Source of the DNA: JBLIKP01 sp047635375 | Lineage (GTDB): Bacteria > Bacteroidota > Bacteroidia > Sphingobacteriales > Sphingobacteriaceae | Length of the DNA: 11,023 nt | Assembly (NCBI GenBank): GCA_047635375.1 | Contig: JBLIKP010000078.1 | Span: 1 to 11,023, forward strand | Reading direction: 5' to 3' | Shown here: positions 1 to 6,529 of the stretch, piece after piece | How positions within the stretch are numbered: position 1 is the stretch's first letter | How the letters are laid out: every line of letters begins with the position of its first letter | The notes under the pieces: generated by a model | Seen by the model: only the letters and a program-made list of their open reading frames with translations | Told to the model about the DNA's origin: nothing | The model's database searches: none | Translations under genes and position numbers: made by a program

Positions 1-2378
1 ACTCCAACCCCTGCTCCACGGTAAACTTGGAAGGGATTAAACTCTTCGAAATTTCTCCATGTTGCACCACCTTCGGCGAAGGTTAGCATATATACTGTTG
101 CACTTGGGTTAAGCGTTAGCGGGTAACGCAATTCCAAGGTGTACTTATTATAAATTGGAGATCCCTGTGAACGGAATTGAGCATCTTGTGCTACTGAATT
201 ATTTTCATACGATCTAAGCGCCACAATTTCTGACCCTTGTAAGAAATCCACGTTACTAAACCCGTCACCACCTAATTTAAATCTTTCGAAAGGTGATATT
301 CCTAAGGTCTCATCATACAAACCTAAGAAACCGAAATTCAGCTTGCTATTTAACACAAGATTTCCAGCAATTGCGGTAAAAAAGTTAGCATCAAATTTCC
401 ATTTGTGGTACTCCACAAACTTATATTTTTCATTTGCAGGAAGGTCGCTATAATCCTTGTTGTTAAATGCCGAAAATGGCGGTGTCACCTCTAAGGTTAA
501 GGATAGATTACTACCTGACCTTGGATAGATTGGTTGGTCTACACTATTTCTTGAAAGGGTGCTACTAAGGTTAACATTGTATGATTCTCCATTGTCAATT
601 ACAAATCGTCCACCGGCATTAACAAGGCGGTAACGACTCACGTTAATTGAGTTTCTCAAGGTGAAGAAATCGTCAGGGAATTTTAATCGTTGGCCTAAAC
701 CAACAGAAGCTCCAGTAATAGTAATTGATTGCTCACTTTGGAAAACATTTCCAAATCCGAATGAGTTTTTCGAGTCAAAAACACTAACCGATAGAGAATT
801 AGGCTTTTTCCCTCCTAACCAAGGCTCAGTGAATGAGAAACTGTAGGAGCGATAAAAATTACCGTTAGTCTGTCCTCTTACAGTTAAACGTTGACCATCC
901 CCAGAAGGAATTCCATTTTTCCATCCATCCCTTTTAAAGGCGTTTCTTAATGAAAAGTTATTAAATGAAAGTCCTAAAGTAGCCACAACTGTTCCTGCTC
1001 CAAAACCACCAGAAAGCTCCACCATATCACTTGACTTTTCGGCAACAGTGTATTCAATATCTACTGTTCCATCTTCAGGATGTGGGATTGGATTTACTCC
1101 CAATTGCTCAGCATCGAAATAACCAAGTTGAGAAATTTCACGTGTTGTTCTAATAATATCTGAACGGCTAAACTTTTGTCCTGGCTTGGTACGTACTTCA
1201 CGAAGAATTACGTGATCATTGGTTTTATCATTTCCGTTTACAATAATCCTATCGATTGTGGCTTGCTCACCTTCATAAATGGCAATATCTAAATCAATGG
1301 TATCTCCATAGACTTTCTTTTCAATTGGAGTTACTTGGAAAAACAGATAACCATCATCTAAATAAAGGGAACCAATGTCTCTTCCGTTCGGATCACCGTT
1401 AAGGCGTTTTTCTAAAAGGGCTTTATTATATATTTCTCCTTTATTTACTCCTAATATTTTCGATAAGGCCTTACTGTTATATTTAGTATTCCCTACCCAA
1501 CTAATGTTACCGAAATGATACTTAGGGCCTTCGTAAAGTTCAATATCTAGGTTAACTCTTTCATTATTTACTTTGATAAGCGTGTCACTTAATATTTGGG
1601 CATCACGGTATCCCTTCGCATTATATTTTGTGATTAAAATCGCCTTATCCTCCACAAAATTATCTTCCATGTATTTGGAAGTTTTAAATAAACGCAGTGG
1701 GCTACGCTGTTTTGTTTCTTTTAAATAACGGCGGACTTCTTTGTCGGTGAATGCTTCATTACCTGAAACATTAATATTTTCAATTTTAGTTTTTTCGTTT
1801 TTCTCGACTCTGATAAGTAACTCAACGCTATTGTTATAAAGTGTATCTTCTTTAGAGTCGATTTGAACATCAACAAATAAAAACCCTTTTTCAATAAAGT
1901 AGTCGGTGATAATTAGTTTAGTATTATTTATTATGTTTTCGTTTACCACACGCCCTTTGATAAGTTTTATTTTATCTCTAAGGTCGTCGGCGGTTCCTTT
2001 TTTTACTCCTTTAAAGCTAAATCGAGAGAGTCTTGGTCTTTCTTCTAGTTGGATATCCAAAAAGATGGTGTTTCCTACAATTTTTGATGCCGAAATAGAA
2101 ATATCTTCAAAAAGATCTTGCTGCCAAAGTTTACCAATGGCTGAGCTAATGGTTTCGCCAGGGACTTGCAATTTTTGCCCAACTTTTAGCCCCGACAAAT
2201 CTTTAATTGCATCAGTATCTAAGTAATCTACTCCACTAATGGTTATCCCACCAATTTCGTATTCCTTGGGTGCTTCGTAGCTTAACTTCTGGCTTTTATT
2301 AAAGTTCAAAACTTGCCCTTGTGATAGGGTAGAAAATGAAATAACAATAATAAGAATCCAATATTTCTTCAGGCTCAT
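1..2378 (-). CDS. bamA: Outer membrane protein assembly factor BamA (Omp85 family), 3' end cut by window edge
   Basis: BamA is the outer-membrane insertase of the BAM complex; it folds beta-barrel proteins into the outer membrane. I read 792 codons from ATG at 2378 to base 1 with no stop, so the last few dozen residues lie outside. The protein starts with a signal peptide (MSLKKYWILIIVISFS, cleavage near residue 20-22). Five POTRA-like repeats follow, at about residues 38-110, 112-193, 195-283, 285-366 and 368-440, each with an ending such as LEERP, RVEKNE, LYEGP, IYEGE or VAEKS. The barrel begins near SGGFGAG (about 447). Late landmarks are FKLGGDGF, LRSYENNS (721-728), LELRYP and FAEGGATWRNF. 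The loop-6 motif, normally (V/L)RG(F/Y), reads LRSY here. The start lies 13 bp after the isoprenyl transferase stop, with no Shine-Dalgarno sequence. Family assignment is secure; partner lipoproteins are not in the window. Confidence 0.95.
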   Translation of the reverse strand, partial: MSLKKYWILIIVISFSTLSQGQVLNFNKSQKLSYEAPKEYEIGGITISGVDYLDTDAIKDLSGLKVGQKLQVPGETISSAIGKLWQQDLFEDISISASKIVGNTIFLDIQLEERPRLSRFSFKGVKKGTADDLRDKIKLIKGRVVNENIINNTKLIITDYFIEKGFLFVDVQIDSKEDTLYNNSVELLIRVEKNEKTKIENINVSGNEAFTDKEVRRYLKETKQRSPLRLFKTSKYMEDNFVEDKAILITKYNAKGYRDAQILSDTLIKVNNERVNLDIELYEGPKYHFGNISWVGNTKYNSKALSKILGVNKGEIYNKALLEKRLNGDPNGRDIGSLYLDDGYLFFQVTPIEKKVYGDTIDLDIAIYEGEQATIDRIIVNGNDKTNDHVILREVRTKPGQKFSRSDIIRTTREISQLGYFDAEQLGVNPIPHPEDGTVDIEYTVAEKSSDMVELSGGFGAGTVVATLGLSFNNFSLRNAFKRDGWKNGIPSGDGQRLTVRGQTNGNFYRSYSFSFTEPWLGGKKPNSLSVSVFDSKNSFGFGNVFQSEQSITITGASVGLGQRLKFPDDFFTLRNSINVSRYRLVNAGGRFVIDNGESYNVNLSSTLSRNSVDQPIYPRSGSNLSLTLEVTPPFSAFNNKDYSDLPANEKYKFVEYHKWKFDANFFTAIAGNLVLNSKLNFGFLGLYDETLGISPFERFKLGGDGFSNVDFLQGSEIVALRSYENNSVAQDAQFRSQGSPIYNKYTLELRYPLTLNPSATVYMLTFAEGGATWRNFEEFNPFQVYRGAGVG

Positions 2379-2391
2379 TATAAGTCTTTGT

Positions 2392-3144
2392 TTAATTCTT
2401 GTTTGATATTTGTTCGCTTGTTTTTCCAAACCTTCTTTCTCGGTTTTGGAAATCTATAACTGCACGATAAAGTTCATCTCTTCTGAAATCTGGCCATAAA
2501 ACCGGCGAAAAGAAAAGTTCTGCATAAGCAATTTCCCAAAGTAGGTAATTACTAATTCTAAATTCTCCGCTTGTGCGGATTACTAATTCAGGGTCAGGAA
2601 CACCATTTGTACTCAAATGAGCAGCAACAGTTTCTTGATTAATATCTTCTGCTTTAAGCTCACCAGACGCCACCTTTTGGGAAATAAGCTTTGTAGCGTT
2701 GGTAATATCCCAACGAGAGCTATAACTAAGCGCCAAATTTAAGGTGAGTCCTGTATTTTCCGATGTCTTGGCCATTGCCTCTTCCAACTCATTTTTACAA
2801 TCACCTGGAAGTGAATTTAAATCTCCAATGGCATTTAAACGGACATTATTTTTTAATAGTGTTTTAGTCTCTTTCCCAATGGTACTTACTAAAAGTCGCA
2901 TTAATGCATTTACCTCAAACTTAGGTCTATTCCAGTTTTCGGTACTAAAGGCGTAAAGCGTTAGGAAACCAACACCCAATTCGGCGGAAGCCTCCACGGT
3001 ATCACGCACCGCTTCAACCCCATTTTGGTGACCGAAAATTCTATTTTTCCCTTTTCCTTTTGCCCAACGTCCGTTTCCGTCCATAATCACGGCAATGTGC
3101 TTAGGAAGACGTTTTTTGTCTACTTGATTTTTTAACTCTTCCAT
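2392..3144 (-). CDS. uppS: Isoprenyl transferase / undecaprenyl diphosphate synthase
   Basis: This cytosolic cis-prenyltransferase condenses isopentenyl diphosphate units onto farnesyl diphosphate to give undecaprenyl diphosphate, the lipid carrier for peptidoglycan and surface polysaccharides. The 250 residues are the normal length. Visible signatures are IMDGNGRWA (20-28, with the catalytic Asp22), FGH (37-39), TLYAFSTENWNRP (62-74), LNLALSYSSRW (135-145), and the C-terminal signature IRTSGEFRISNYLLW (189-203) with Glu209. In Proteobacteria the block at 140-144 is usually NYGGR; SYSSR is, as I recall, the common Bacteroidota form. The ATG overlaps the stop of the upstream barrel gene by one base (TAATG), which suggests translational coupling, and bamA follows 13 bp downstream. 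Co-transcription with bamA fits a shared envelope role. Confidence 0.97.
   Translation of the reverse strand: MEELKNQVDKKRLPKHIAVIMDGNGRWAKGKGKNRIFGHQNGVEAVRDTVEASAELGVGFLTLYAFSTENWNRPKFEVNALMRLLVSTIGKETKTLLKNNVRLNAIGDLNSLPGDCKNELEEAMAKTSENTGLTLNLALSYSSRWDITNATKLISQKVASGELKAEDINQETVAAHLSTNGVPDPELVIRTSGEFRISNYLLWEIAYAELFFSPVLWPDFRRDELYRAVIDFQNRERRFGKTSEQISNKN
2423..2452 (-). repeat. Imperfect hairpin at the 3' end of uppS, just upstream of bamA
   Basis: On the plus strand TTTCCAAACC (2423-2432) and GGTTTTGGAAA (2442-2452) are complementary over 10 bp with one extra T bulged and a 9-nt loop. In the mRNA the structure would lie about 45 nt upstream of the bamA start. It encodes the conserved FQNRERRFG end of the enzyme, so it may be a by-product of coding. 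A function is not shown. Confidence 0.3.
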
Positions 3145-3962
3145 TAATAATCACTTAGTTCTGGACATCTAAATGGCTTAAAGGTGTACGAAAGGCCGAA
3201 GGTAATAAATGAATATGTATCGTTAAACACATCATTCCCCCGTTGCTGACCTTCGATTCCGTACCTAGTATTATCCGAGGCAGGATTGCTTAAAAAAGCC
3301 GCGGCGACGCCACCTTGCTCTAAAATTTCTTGGTTATCGGCGTACGTCCCACTCACATCGTCCAAATAATCAGTTGTGGTGTAACGCAAACCAATCTCTG
3401 TGTTTACGTTCCACTTTCCTGCAAAATTATATTTAAAACCAATCCCTACTGGAAAAGATGCAGCAAACTTAGAATAAGTTGCCTTGCTGTTGTTTAAAAA
3501 TTGTCCTTCGGTTCCTAATGGGCGCAATTCGACCAAACTACCTTCATAAATGGCTTTAGGATTAAAATTAATAAGAGCTACTCCGCCAAAAAGGTAGGGA
3601 GTTGCTTTATCCTTTCCTTCGTCTACCTGAAAATCAAAAAAGCTGATTTCCAGCTGGCCAGCTAATTCAATAATCTCAGATGTGAAGGAAAGTCCACGAT
3701 CGCGTAAATTTGGATCTGAGTTTTCAAAATCATAAGCCTCAACAAATGTTTTGGACAAAGCGATTTTTGTGGAAATACGTTTATTGTGATTTTTACGGTA
3801 AAAAATACCGTAACCACTACCTGAAAAGCTGGAATAATTTGATGGGTTAATGTCTCCTACATATCCACTTGCAAGCACTCTAACTCCAATTTCATTTTTT
3901 TGCGCTTGCGCAGACAATGAAACAACAGAAATAAAGATAAAAAGGATAAAAAATCTCAACAT
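3144..3962 (-). CDS. Secreted outer-membrane beta-barrel protein of unknown function (DUF6089-like)
   Basis: I do not know its function. From ATG 3962 it has 272 residues, starting with a clear signal peptide (MLRFFILFIFISVVSLSAQA, cleavage after residue 20). The mature part alternates polar and hydrophobic residues in strand-like stretches with glycine/aromatic turns (GYGIFYRKN, GGVALINFN, FPVGIGFKYNF, TEIGLRYTT, FITFGLSYTF), as in an 8-10-strand barrel. A longer loop rich in N, D, G and Q lies near residues 205-250. The last predicted strand ends about 11 residues before the C-terminus, and the tail carries one Cys. A possible TTG start at 3986 is less likely because it falls inside a promoter-like element and precedes the signal peptide with CTRI. 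From memory, proteins named DUF6089 occupy this slot between NAD kinase and isoprenyl transferase in many Flavobacteriia. Its stop overlaps the uppS start by one base. Confidence 0.8.
   Translation of the reverse strand: MLRFFILFIFISVVSLSAQAQKNEIGVRVLASGYVGDINPSNYSSFSGSGYGIFYRKNHNKRISTKIALSKTFVEAYDFENSDPNLRDRGLSFTSEIIELAGQLEISFFDFQVDEGKDKATPYLFGGVALINFNPKAIYEGSLVELRPLGTEGQFLNNSKATYSKFAASFPVGIGFKYNFAGKWNVNTEIGLRYTTTDYLDDVSGTYADNQEILEQGGVAAAFLSNPASDNTRYGIEGQQRGNDVFNDTYSFITFGLSYTFKPFRCPELSDY
3793..3813. repeat. 8-bp perfect inverted repeat inside the barrel gene
   Basis: TTACGGTA (3793-3800) and TACCGTAA (3806-3813) are perfect reverse complements around a 5-nt A-run. They encode the YGIFYRK stretch. 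About one such 8-bp repeat is expected by chance in a window of this size, so significance is low. Confidence 0.35.
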
Positions 3963-3983
3963 TATTCGGGTGCAAAAGACGTG

Positions 3984-3991
3984 CAAAGCTA
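3984..3991 (-). promoter_or_regulatory. Putative Bacteroidota -7 promoter element (TAGCTTTG)
   Basis: On the minus strand TAGCTTTG matches the Bacteroidota sigma-ABfr -7 consensus TAnnTTTG exactly. It lies 21 bases upstream of the ATG at 3962, giving an expected short leader of roughly 15 nt. The usual -33 TTTG is not evident; an AT-rich stretch occupies that place. It sits in the 96-bp gap after NAD kinase and would drive the barrel protein, uppS and bamA. The position supports the ATG at 3962 over the TTG at 3986, which overlaps the element. Confidence 0.45.
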
Positions 3992-4058
3992 CTATTTTTA
4001 ATGGTTTTAACCCTTTAAAAAAGAGATAACTTTTGACTTTATTGGAGTAGTTAAATAA

Positions 4059-4937
4059 CTAGTTACGGGTATCAAGTCCCCACATTAATTTATTCCTAAG
4101 TGTGGTCAGGAAATTTTCGTTACTTAAACGTACTAAGTTGAGTTCAAATTGTGTTTTACGCACAGCTAATTGCGTTCCCATTTTTATGGACTCGGTTCTG
4201 GAGTCAAGAGTTACATTAAATTGGCTTGAGCGGCCTTCTACCTCAAAAGTTATCACACTATTATCGCTAATGATTACAGGTCTAACATTTAAGTTGTGTG
4301 GAGAAATTGGAGTAATTACAAAGTTACCCGATTGAGGGAAAATTATGGGACCACCGCAGCTTAAAGAATATCCAGTTGACCCCGTTGGGGTAGCAATAAT
4401 CAAACCATCCGCCCAGTAGGAGTTTAAAAACTCTCCATTTAAGTACGCATGAATGCGGATCATCGCGGAGCTATGTTTTTTATGAATTGTACATTCATTT
4501 AGCGCATAGTTAACGCCTCCAAAAATTGATGATTCAGATTCTAAGCGAATTAATCTTCTTTGATCAAGTGTGTAGTGACCTGCCATAAGCGATTCTAGGG
4601 CAACCTTCATTTCTTGCTTATTAATTCCAGCTAAGAATCCAAGTCGACCCATGTTTATCCCCAATACAGGAATTCCGCTTGAGCGGACTAGAGTTACAGT
4701 GTCAAGCAAAGTCCCATCCCCACCGATGCTCAAGAGGTAATTGACTTGACCTTCAAGTTCATCATGAGACTGAAATGTATCATAAGATTTAGAGATGGTT
4801 TTCTTCTTTTGAAGAAATTCTAAATAATCTTTGAAAACAATTAATTCGGCGTCCATCTGACTCATTATGTCAAAAAATTCTTTGACATAATTAAGTGATG
4901 AAGAATTATATGATCGGCCGTAAATGGCTATTCGCAT
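4059..4937 (-). CDS. nadK: NAD kinase (NAD+ to NADP+)
   Basis: This cytosolic enzyme phosphorylates NAD to NADP, setting the NADPH pool for biosynthesis. The 292 residues are the usual bacterial length. Diagnostic motifs are GGDGT at 72-76 (catalytic Asp74), GINMGRLGFLA at 93-103, the NE pair at 147-148, and ADGLIIATPTGSTGYSLS at 176-193 followed by GGPI. The C-terminal part (SPHNLNVRPVII) matches the family. The ATG at 4937 lies 6 bp after the stop of the CBS-domain gene, so the two are probably co-transcribed. It is followed by a 96-bp gap with a promoter-like element. Its first 140 nt hold two inverted repeats, one perfect over 11 bp (4864-4891) and one over 7 bp (4800-4806 with 4811-4817), which could affect expression. 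Confidence 0.97.
   Translation of the reverse strand: MRIAIYGRSYNSSSLNYVKEFFDIMSQMDAELIVFKDYLEFLQKKKTISKSYDTFQSHDELEGQVNYLLSIGGDGTLLDTVTLVRSSGIPVLGINMGRLGFLAGINKQEMKVALESLMAGHYTLDQRRLIRLESESSIFGGVNYALNECTIHKKHSSAMIRIHAYLNGEFLNSYWADGLIIATPTGSTGYSLSCGGPIIFPQSGNFVITPISPHNLNVRPVIISDNSVITFEVEGRSSQFNVTLDSRTESIKMGTQLAVRKTQFELNLVRLSNENFLTTLRNKLMWGLDTRN
4864..4891. repeat. 11-bp perfect inverted repeat within the 5' part of nadK
   Basis: ATTATGTCAAA (4864-4874) and TTTGACATAAT (4881-4891) are exact reverse complements separated by 6 bases. They cover codons 16-25 of nadK, beginning 46 bases after the A of the start codon. My rough estimate for an 11-bp perfect repeat with a short spacer in 11 kb of random sequence is a few hundredths. 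It could be a dyad operator or an mRNA hairpin, or a product of the coding sequence (NYVKEFFDIM). Confidence 0.6.
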
Positions 4938-4943
4938 ATGCTA

Positions 4944-5606
4944 TTAAATATTTAAATACTTCATGAATTCATCATATCTGTCCTTGGAGTCTTCCATGAA
5001 AATATCTTGATGAACGGTGGCTTTGACCACATAATCAAAGCGTTCAAATGAATTTAAAATATAGGTTAAGTCGGTTTGGTTAATTTTTAGAACCACATCC
5101 ATTTTTGTGCTATCCTTTTGCGTTGTGATACTCACACTAAGAATACGTGCGTTGTTAGACTCGACAATTCTAGCTATTTCTGTAAGGCTATAATCTCTAA
5201 CCCCCATTTCTAGAACAACAATCCCACCTGGTTCAGTAACAGAGCTCATGTTTGCCAGTCTATGCACAAGGACCTCCAGGGTAATTAGTCCCAGGTATTC
5301 CTCATTGGTGTCAAGCACAGGGACAACCGTTAGCTTTTGATCATCAATAATTTTTAACACTTCATAAAGATGTGCAGCTTCGTAAACGAAAGGATGTTTT
5401 AAACTTAATTTTTGGTTTCCAATTGGCTCCAAAGGTTCATTTAGATCCAGGATGTCGTCCTCAGAAATAAGTCCTAAAAAGTCACGATTATTTACAATTG
5501 GAAGATGGTTCACTCTGAACTCAGTCATCCAATTCAATGCCCTTTCAACCGAATCGGATGTTTTCAGGGGTGGAACTAAATCAGTAATTAAATCGCGAGC
5601 AAACAT
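4944..5606 (-). CDS. CBS-domain protein with C-terminal ACT-like domain (AcuB-like)
   Basis: This 220-residue soluble protein has two tandem CBS motifs, at about residues 5-57 (VNHLPIVNNRDFLGLISEDDI) and 70-118 (LTVVPVLDTNEEYLGLITLEVL). A probable ACT-like ligand domain follows at about 127-205 (GGIVVLEMGVRDYSLTEIARI). Paired CBS domains usually bind adenosine nucleotides (AMP, ATP, SAM, NAD-like compounds), and ACT domains bind small metabolites, so a sensor or allosteric regulator is likely; no catalytic domain is present. The layout resembles AcuB-type proteins. It lies 6 bp upstream of nadK in the same direction, suggesting a link to nucleotide or NAD(P) status, but this is inference. ATG 5606 is preceded by an A/T-rich leader without a Shine-Dalgarno sequence. 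Confidence 0.85.
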   Translation of the reverse strand: MFARDLITDLVPPLKTSDSVERALNWMTEFRVNHLPIVNNRDFLGLISEDDILDLNEPLEPIGNQKLSLKHPFVYEAAHLYEVLKIIDDQKLTVVPVLDTNEEYLGLITLEVLVHRLANMSSVTEPGGIVVLEMGVRDYSLTEIARIVESNNARILSVSITTQKDSTKMDVVLKINQTDLTYILNSFERFDYVVKATVHQDIFMEDSKDRYDEFMKYLNI

Positions 5607-5682
5607 GTTTTAAATTTTAAGGTGGCTAATATAATAAACGTAAAATTCACTATTTTAGCTCTTTTGTAAGGGTAATATTAAT

Positions 5683-5703
5683 CAAAAACCCCGAAGTTGA
5701 GGT
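5683..5703 (-). terminator. Weak intrinsic-terminator-like hairpin after the alpha/beta hydrolase gene
   Basis: On the minus strand ACCTC pairs with GGGGT (one G-U pair) around a 6-nt loop, and the stem is followed by a run of Ts (5683-5688 on the complement). It lies 20 bases after the hydrolase stop, in the 116-bp gap before the CBS gene. The stem is only 5 bp, so termination may be partial. The rest of this gap is AT-rich; the nearest promoter-like match, TACGTTTA, misses the consensus in its last base. Confidence 0.35.
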
Positions 5704-5722
5704 AAGTTTTAAGATAAATTCT

Positions 5723-6475
5723 TTATGATTCCCATAGGAATTCCCCCATGATTTGGGACACTTCCTTGGCTTTTTCTATTATCGCCGCATGCCCACAATC
5801 TTCAATCCAGTTTAATTTTCCTTTTTTGAAAAGGGAAAAGAGCTCCTCCCCCATTTCGGGCGGAGTTATCTTATCATCCTTACCCCATATTAAACAAGTT
5901 GGAATTTTGAGCTTTAACATGGCTCTACCCATTTTATTTTCGGAGGAAGATTTGGCAAGAGCCAGGAGCCTTTGCACTTTGTTCGGGTCGTTTATTACAG
6001 CCTCCACATCCGCGACAAGCGAACTAGAAATTAAACTTTCGTCAAAAAAATGCCACGCCACCCGCTTTTTTATTGCTTCAAGGTCGCCTCGTTTGGGGAA
6101 CGTCCCACCACCCTCGGCTCTATACAAACCTGCTGTGGCTATTAGCGTCATGCTCCTAATTTTTTCGGGATAACTCTCAGCATAAAGCATGGCGACATGT
6201 CCTCCCAAGGAGGTGCCTACGATATGAAATTCGTCCCATTTCTTAAACTCAACAAACTCTTCCACATAATCCAATAGACCTTTTACCGAAGTCTTAAGTA
6301 AGGGCATTTTGAATAATGGTAGGTAGAGAAGATGGTAATTAAAATCGTCTCCAACCTGCTCCAAAAAGCCTTTCTCCATCTCATTTTCACCAAAAAGCCC
6401 ATGAAGGATAAGCACCGGCTTTCCGGTGCCTTTTTCGTGATAGGTGAATGATTTTCTCTTATGCAATTGAATCAT
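5723..6475 (-). CDS. Alpha/beta-fold hydrolase, substrate unknown
   Basis: This is a serine-hydrolase-fold protein of 250 residues, the typical size for single-domain family members. The oxyanion-hole motif LHGLFG lies at 24-29, the nucleophile elbow GTSLGG at 87-92 (Ser89), the acid in WGKDDKITP at 197-205 (most likely Asp201) and the catalytic His in CGHAA (His229). The triad is complete, so it should be an active esterase, lipase-like or C-C hydrolase. The substrate cannot be told from sequence. No signal peptide is visible, so it is cytosolic. It is separated from the upstream CvpA gene by 54 bp and from the downstream CBS gene by 116 bp with a terminator-like hairpin, so it may be the last gene of the topoisomerase transcript or a unit of its own. 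Codons 16-21 form a GC-rich hairpin (6412-6429). Confidence 0.9.
   Translation of the reverse strand: MIQLHKRKSFTYHEKGTGKPVLILHGLFGENEMEKGFLEQVGDDFNYHLLYLPLFKMPLLKTSVKGLLDYVEEFVEFKKWDEFHIVGTSLGGHVAMLYAESYPEKIRSMTLIATAGLYRAEGGGTFPKRGDLEAIKKRVAWHFFDESLISSSLVADVEAVINDPNKVQRLLALAKSSSENKMGRAMLKLKIPTCLIWGKDDKITPPEMGEELFSLFKKGKLNWIEDCGHAAIIEKAKEVSQIMGEFLWES
6412..6435 (+). repeat. GC-rich hairpin followed by T-run, antisense inside the hydrolase gene
   Basis: On the plus strand GCACCGG (6412-6418) and CCGGTGC (6423-6429) pair perfectly around CTTT, then C and five Ts follow. This has the form of an intrinsic terminator for antisense transcription. It also folds in the sense mRNA near the start of the gene. 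The bases encode KGTGKPVL, a stretch typical of the family, so it may be accidental. Confidence 0.35.
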
Positions 6476-6529
6476 AAAAGCCGATTTTTAAAGTACTCTA
6501 ATTTACCTTATAAAACCGCCAAGGGCAAA

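Noticed and set aside
69..83. Palindrome ACCTTCGGCGAAGGT in bamA
   Set aside because: It encodes the highly conserved TFAEGG stretch and its loop is only 1-3 nt; best explained by coding.
737..755. 8-bp inverted repeat TTTGGAAA/TTTCCAAA in bamA
   Set aside because: About one repeat of this length is expected by chance in the window, and it is in barrel coding sequence with no positional logic.
2548..2589. 11-bp direct repeat ATTACTAATTC in uppS
   Set aside because: Several 11-bp direct repeats are expected by chance in AT-rich sequence of this length, and the site encodes the conserved C-terminal signature.
3963..3986. In-frame TTG extension of the barrel gene (eight extra residues)
   Set aside because: The TTG lies inside the -7 promoter-like element and would put polar residues and a Cys ahead of a normal signal peptide; the ATG at 3962 is better.
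4048..4065. TAGTTA/TAACTA short repeats around the nadK stop, considered as a terminator
   Set aside because: The arms are 6 bp of AT with a 2-nt spacer and no T-run follows on the minus strand.
5748..6173. Long open frame on the plus strand opposite the alpha/beta hydrolase
   Set aside because: It lies wholly antisense to a gene with an intact catalytic triad and shows no domain or start signal; a shadow frame.
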